From NCBI GenBank assembly GCA_023101885.1, contig JALPQD010000125.1, positions 574,501 to 638,500 of the forward strand: DNA of 64,000 bases, given 5' to 3'. Shown here in pieces: positions 63,979 through 64,000 of this stretch. The notes beneath the pieces were generated by a model, which ran no database searches, was not told the DNA's origin, and saw only the letters and a program-made list of their open reading frames with translations. The stretch's first letter is position 1. Each line of letters begins with the position of its first letter. The DNA comes from Typhlomys cinereus. Lineage: Eukaryota; Chordata; Mammalia; Rodentia; Platacanthomyidae. Both the position numbers and the translations under genes were made by a program.

Positions 63979-64000
63979 AATGTGGGTTCTGGGAATTATA
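63660..64000 (-). mobile_element. B3-like SINE followed by a (TG)n tract, runs to the window end
   Basis: 'CTCTCACTTTAGTTTGTCAA', 'AGCTGGGGTTCATTGATCAG' and 'GGATCTATCTACCTGTC' are B3-type blocks in reverse. A (TG)25-type microsatellite at about 63926-63975 follows, then 'GGGTTCTGGGAATTATA', probably another SINE. Confidence 0.6.

Larger units (their letters stand above)
28150..64000 (+). other. Lnpk: Lnpk (Lunapark) gene, 5' part; continues past the window
   Basis: Gene-level entry. Exon 1 (non-coding) lies in the CpG island; exons 2-6 were placed by reading the six frames and joining segments at AG/GT boundaries that keep one frame. Intron phases run 0, 0, 2, 1, 0. Intron sizes are about 5.6, 2.3, 0.7, 12.1 and 9.0 kb; the sixth intron is at least 5.6 kb and runs off the end. 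No segment resembling the next Lunapark exon (the coiled coil after the KKKI residues) was seen in 58406-64000, so exon 7 onward is outside. The transcription start is inferred from promoter position and could be off by tens of bases. Confidence 0.9.
58406..64000 (+). other. Lnpk: Lnpk intron 6, incomplete
   Basis: No further Lunapark exon was recognised. Contains a URR1-like repeat (about 59080-59500), an Lx-type L1 3'UTR, a B1-like SINE, an L1-end-like fragment and two B3-like SINEs at the end. Nothing is recognised in 58410-59070, 60710-61830 or 62080-63420. Confidence 0.75.

Noticed and set aside
58406..64000. Further Lnpk exon
   Set aside because: I looked for the coiled-coil continuation (LEEVMEKE-like) between AG and GT sites and found none; frames here are short and AT-driven.

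Overview
The window is nuclear DNA from a mammal, almost certainly a myomorph rodent. The evidence is a CpG-island promoter, GT-AG introns, B1-like (7SL-derived) and B2-superfamily (tRNA-derived) SINEs, rodent-type LINE-1 3' ends with a G-rich polypurine tract, MIR relics and several LTR families. The B2-like SINE body (CpG-rich, ending in CA/CG repeats plus AATAAATAA) and the youngest L1 3'UTR are not the mouse or rat consensus as I know them. A non-murine myomorph, for example a jerboa or jumping-mouse relative, is possible but unproven.

One protein-coding gene is present: the 5' part of Lnpk (Lunapark), on the + strand. The CpG island (about 27760-29040) holds the promoter and a probable non-coding exon 1 ending at 28255. 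Five coding exons follow (33869-33895, 36237-36278, 36998-37185, 49257-49315, 58365-58405). They join in frame to residues 1-119: the N-terminal myristoylation-type motif, a coiled coil, both transmembrane segments of the ER hairpin and the start of the second coiled coil. The remaining exons (zinc finger and LNPARK region) lie beyond 64000.

Region by region: 1-27750 is intergenic upstream sequence. In mammals this side of Lnpk faces Evx2 and the HoxD cluster, but neither is in the window. It is dominated by repeats: old L1 3' ends, a young L1, a 5.46-kb young gammaretrovirus-like ERV with two nearly identical LTRs (3334-8796), a nested inverted LTR pair (about 9640-11880), a second inverted repeat (about 13455-15400), an older ERV relic (about 16930-17730), solo MaLR-type LTRs and young SINEs. 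From 28256 on the sequence is Lnpk introns 1-6 with SINEs, L1 fragments, a solo LTR carrying a U6 retropseudogene (39227-39955), a 340-bp polypyrimidine tract (42402-42745) and a 1.7-kb L1 with a perfect target-site duplication (52154-53870).

I found no novel gene system. The points worth a second look are the recent, apparently non-coding ERV, nested and inverted repeat structures, two uORFs in the Lnpk leader (one stopping 3 nt before the main ATG), a perfect palindromic E-box at the promoter, a (CGG)12 tract just after exon 1, and several inverted SINE pairs.
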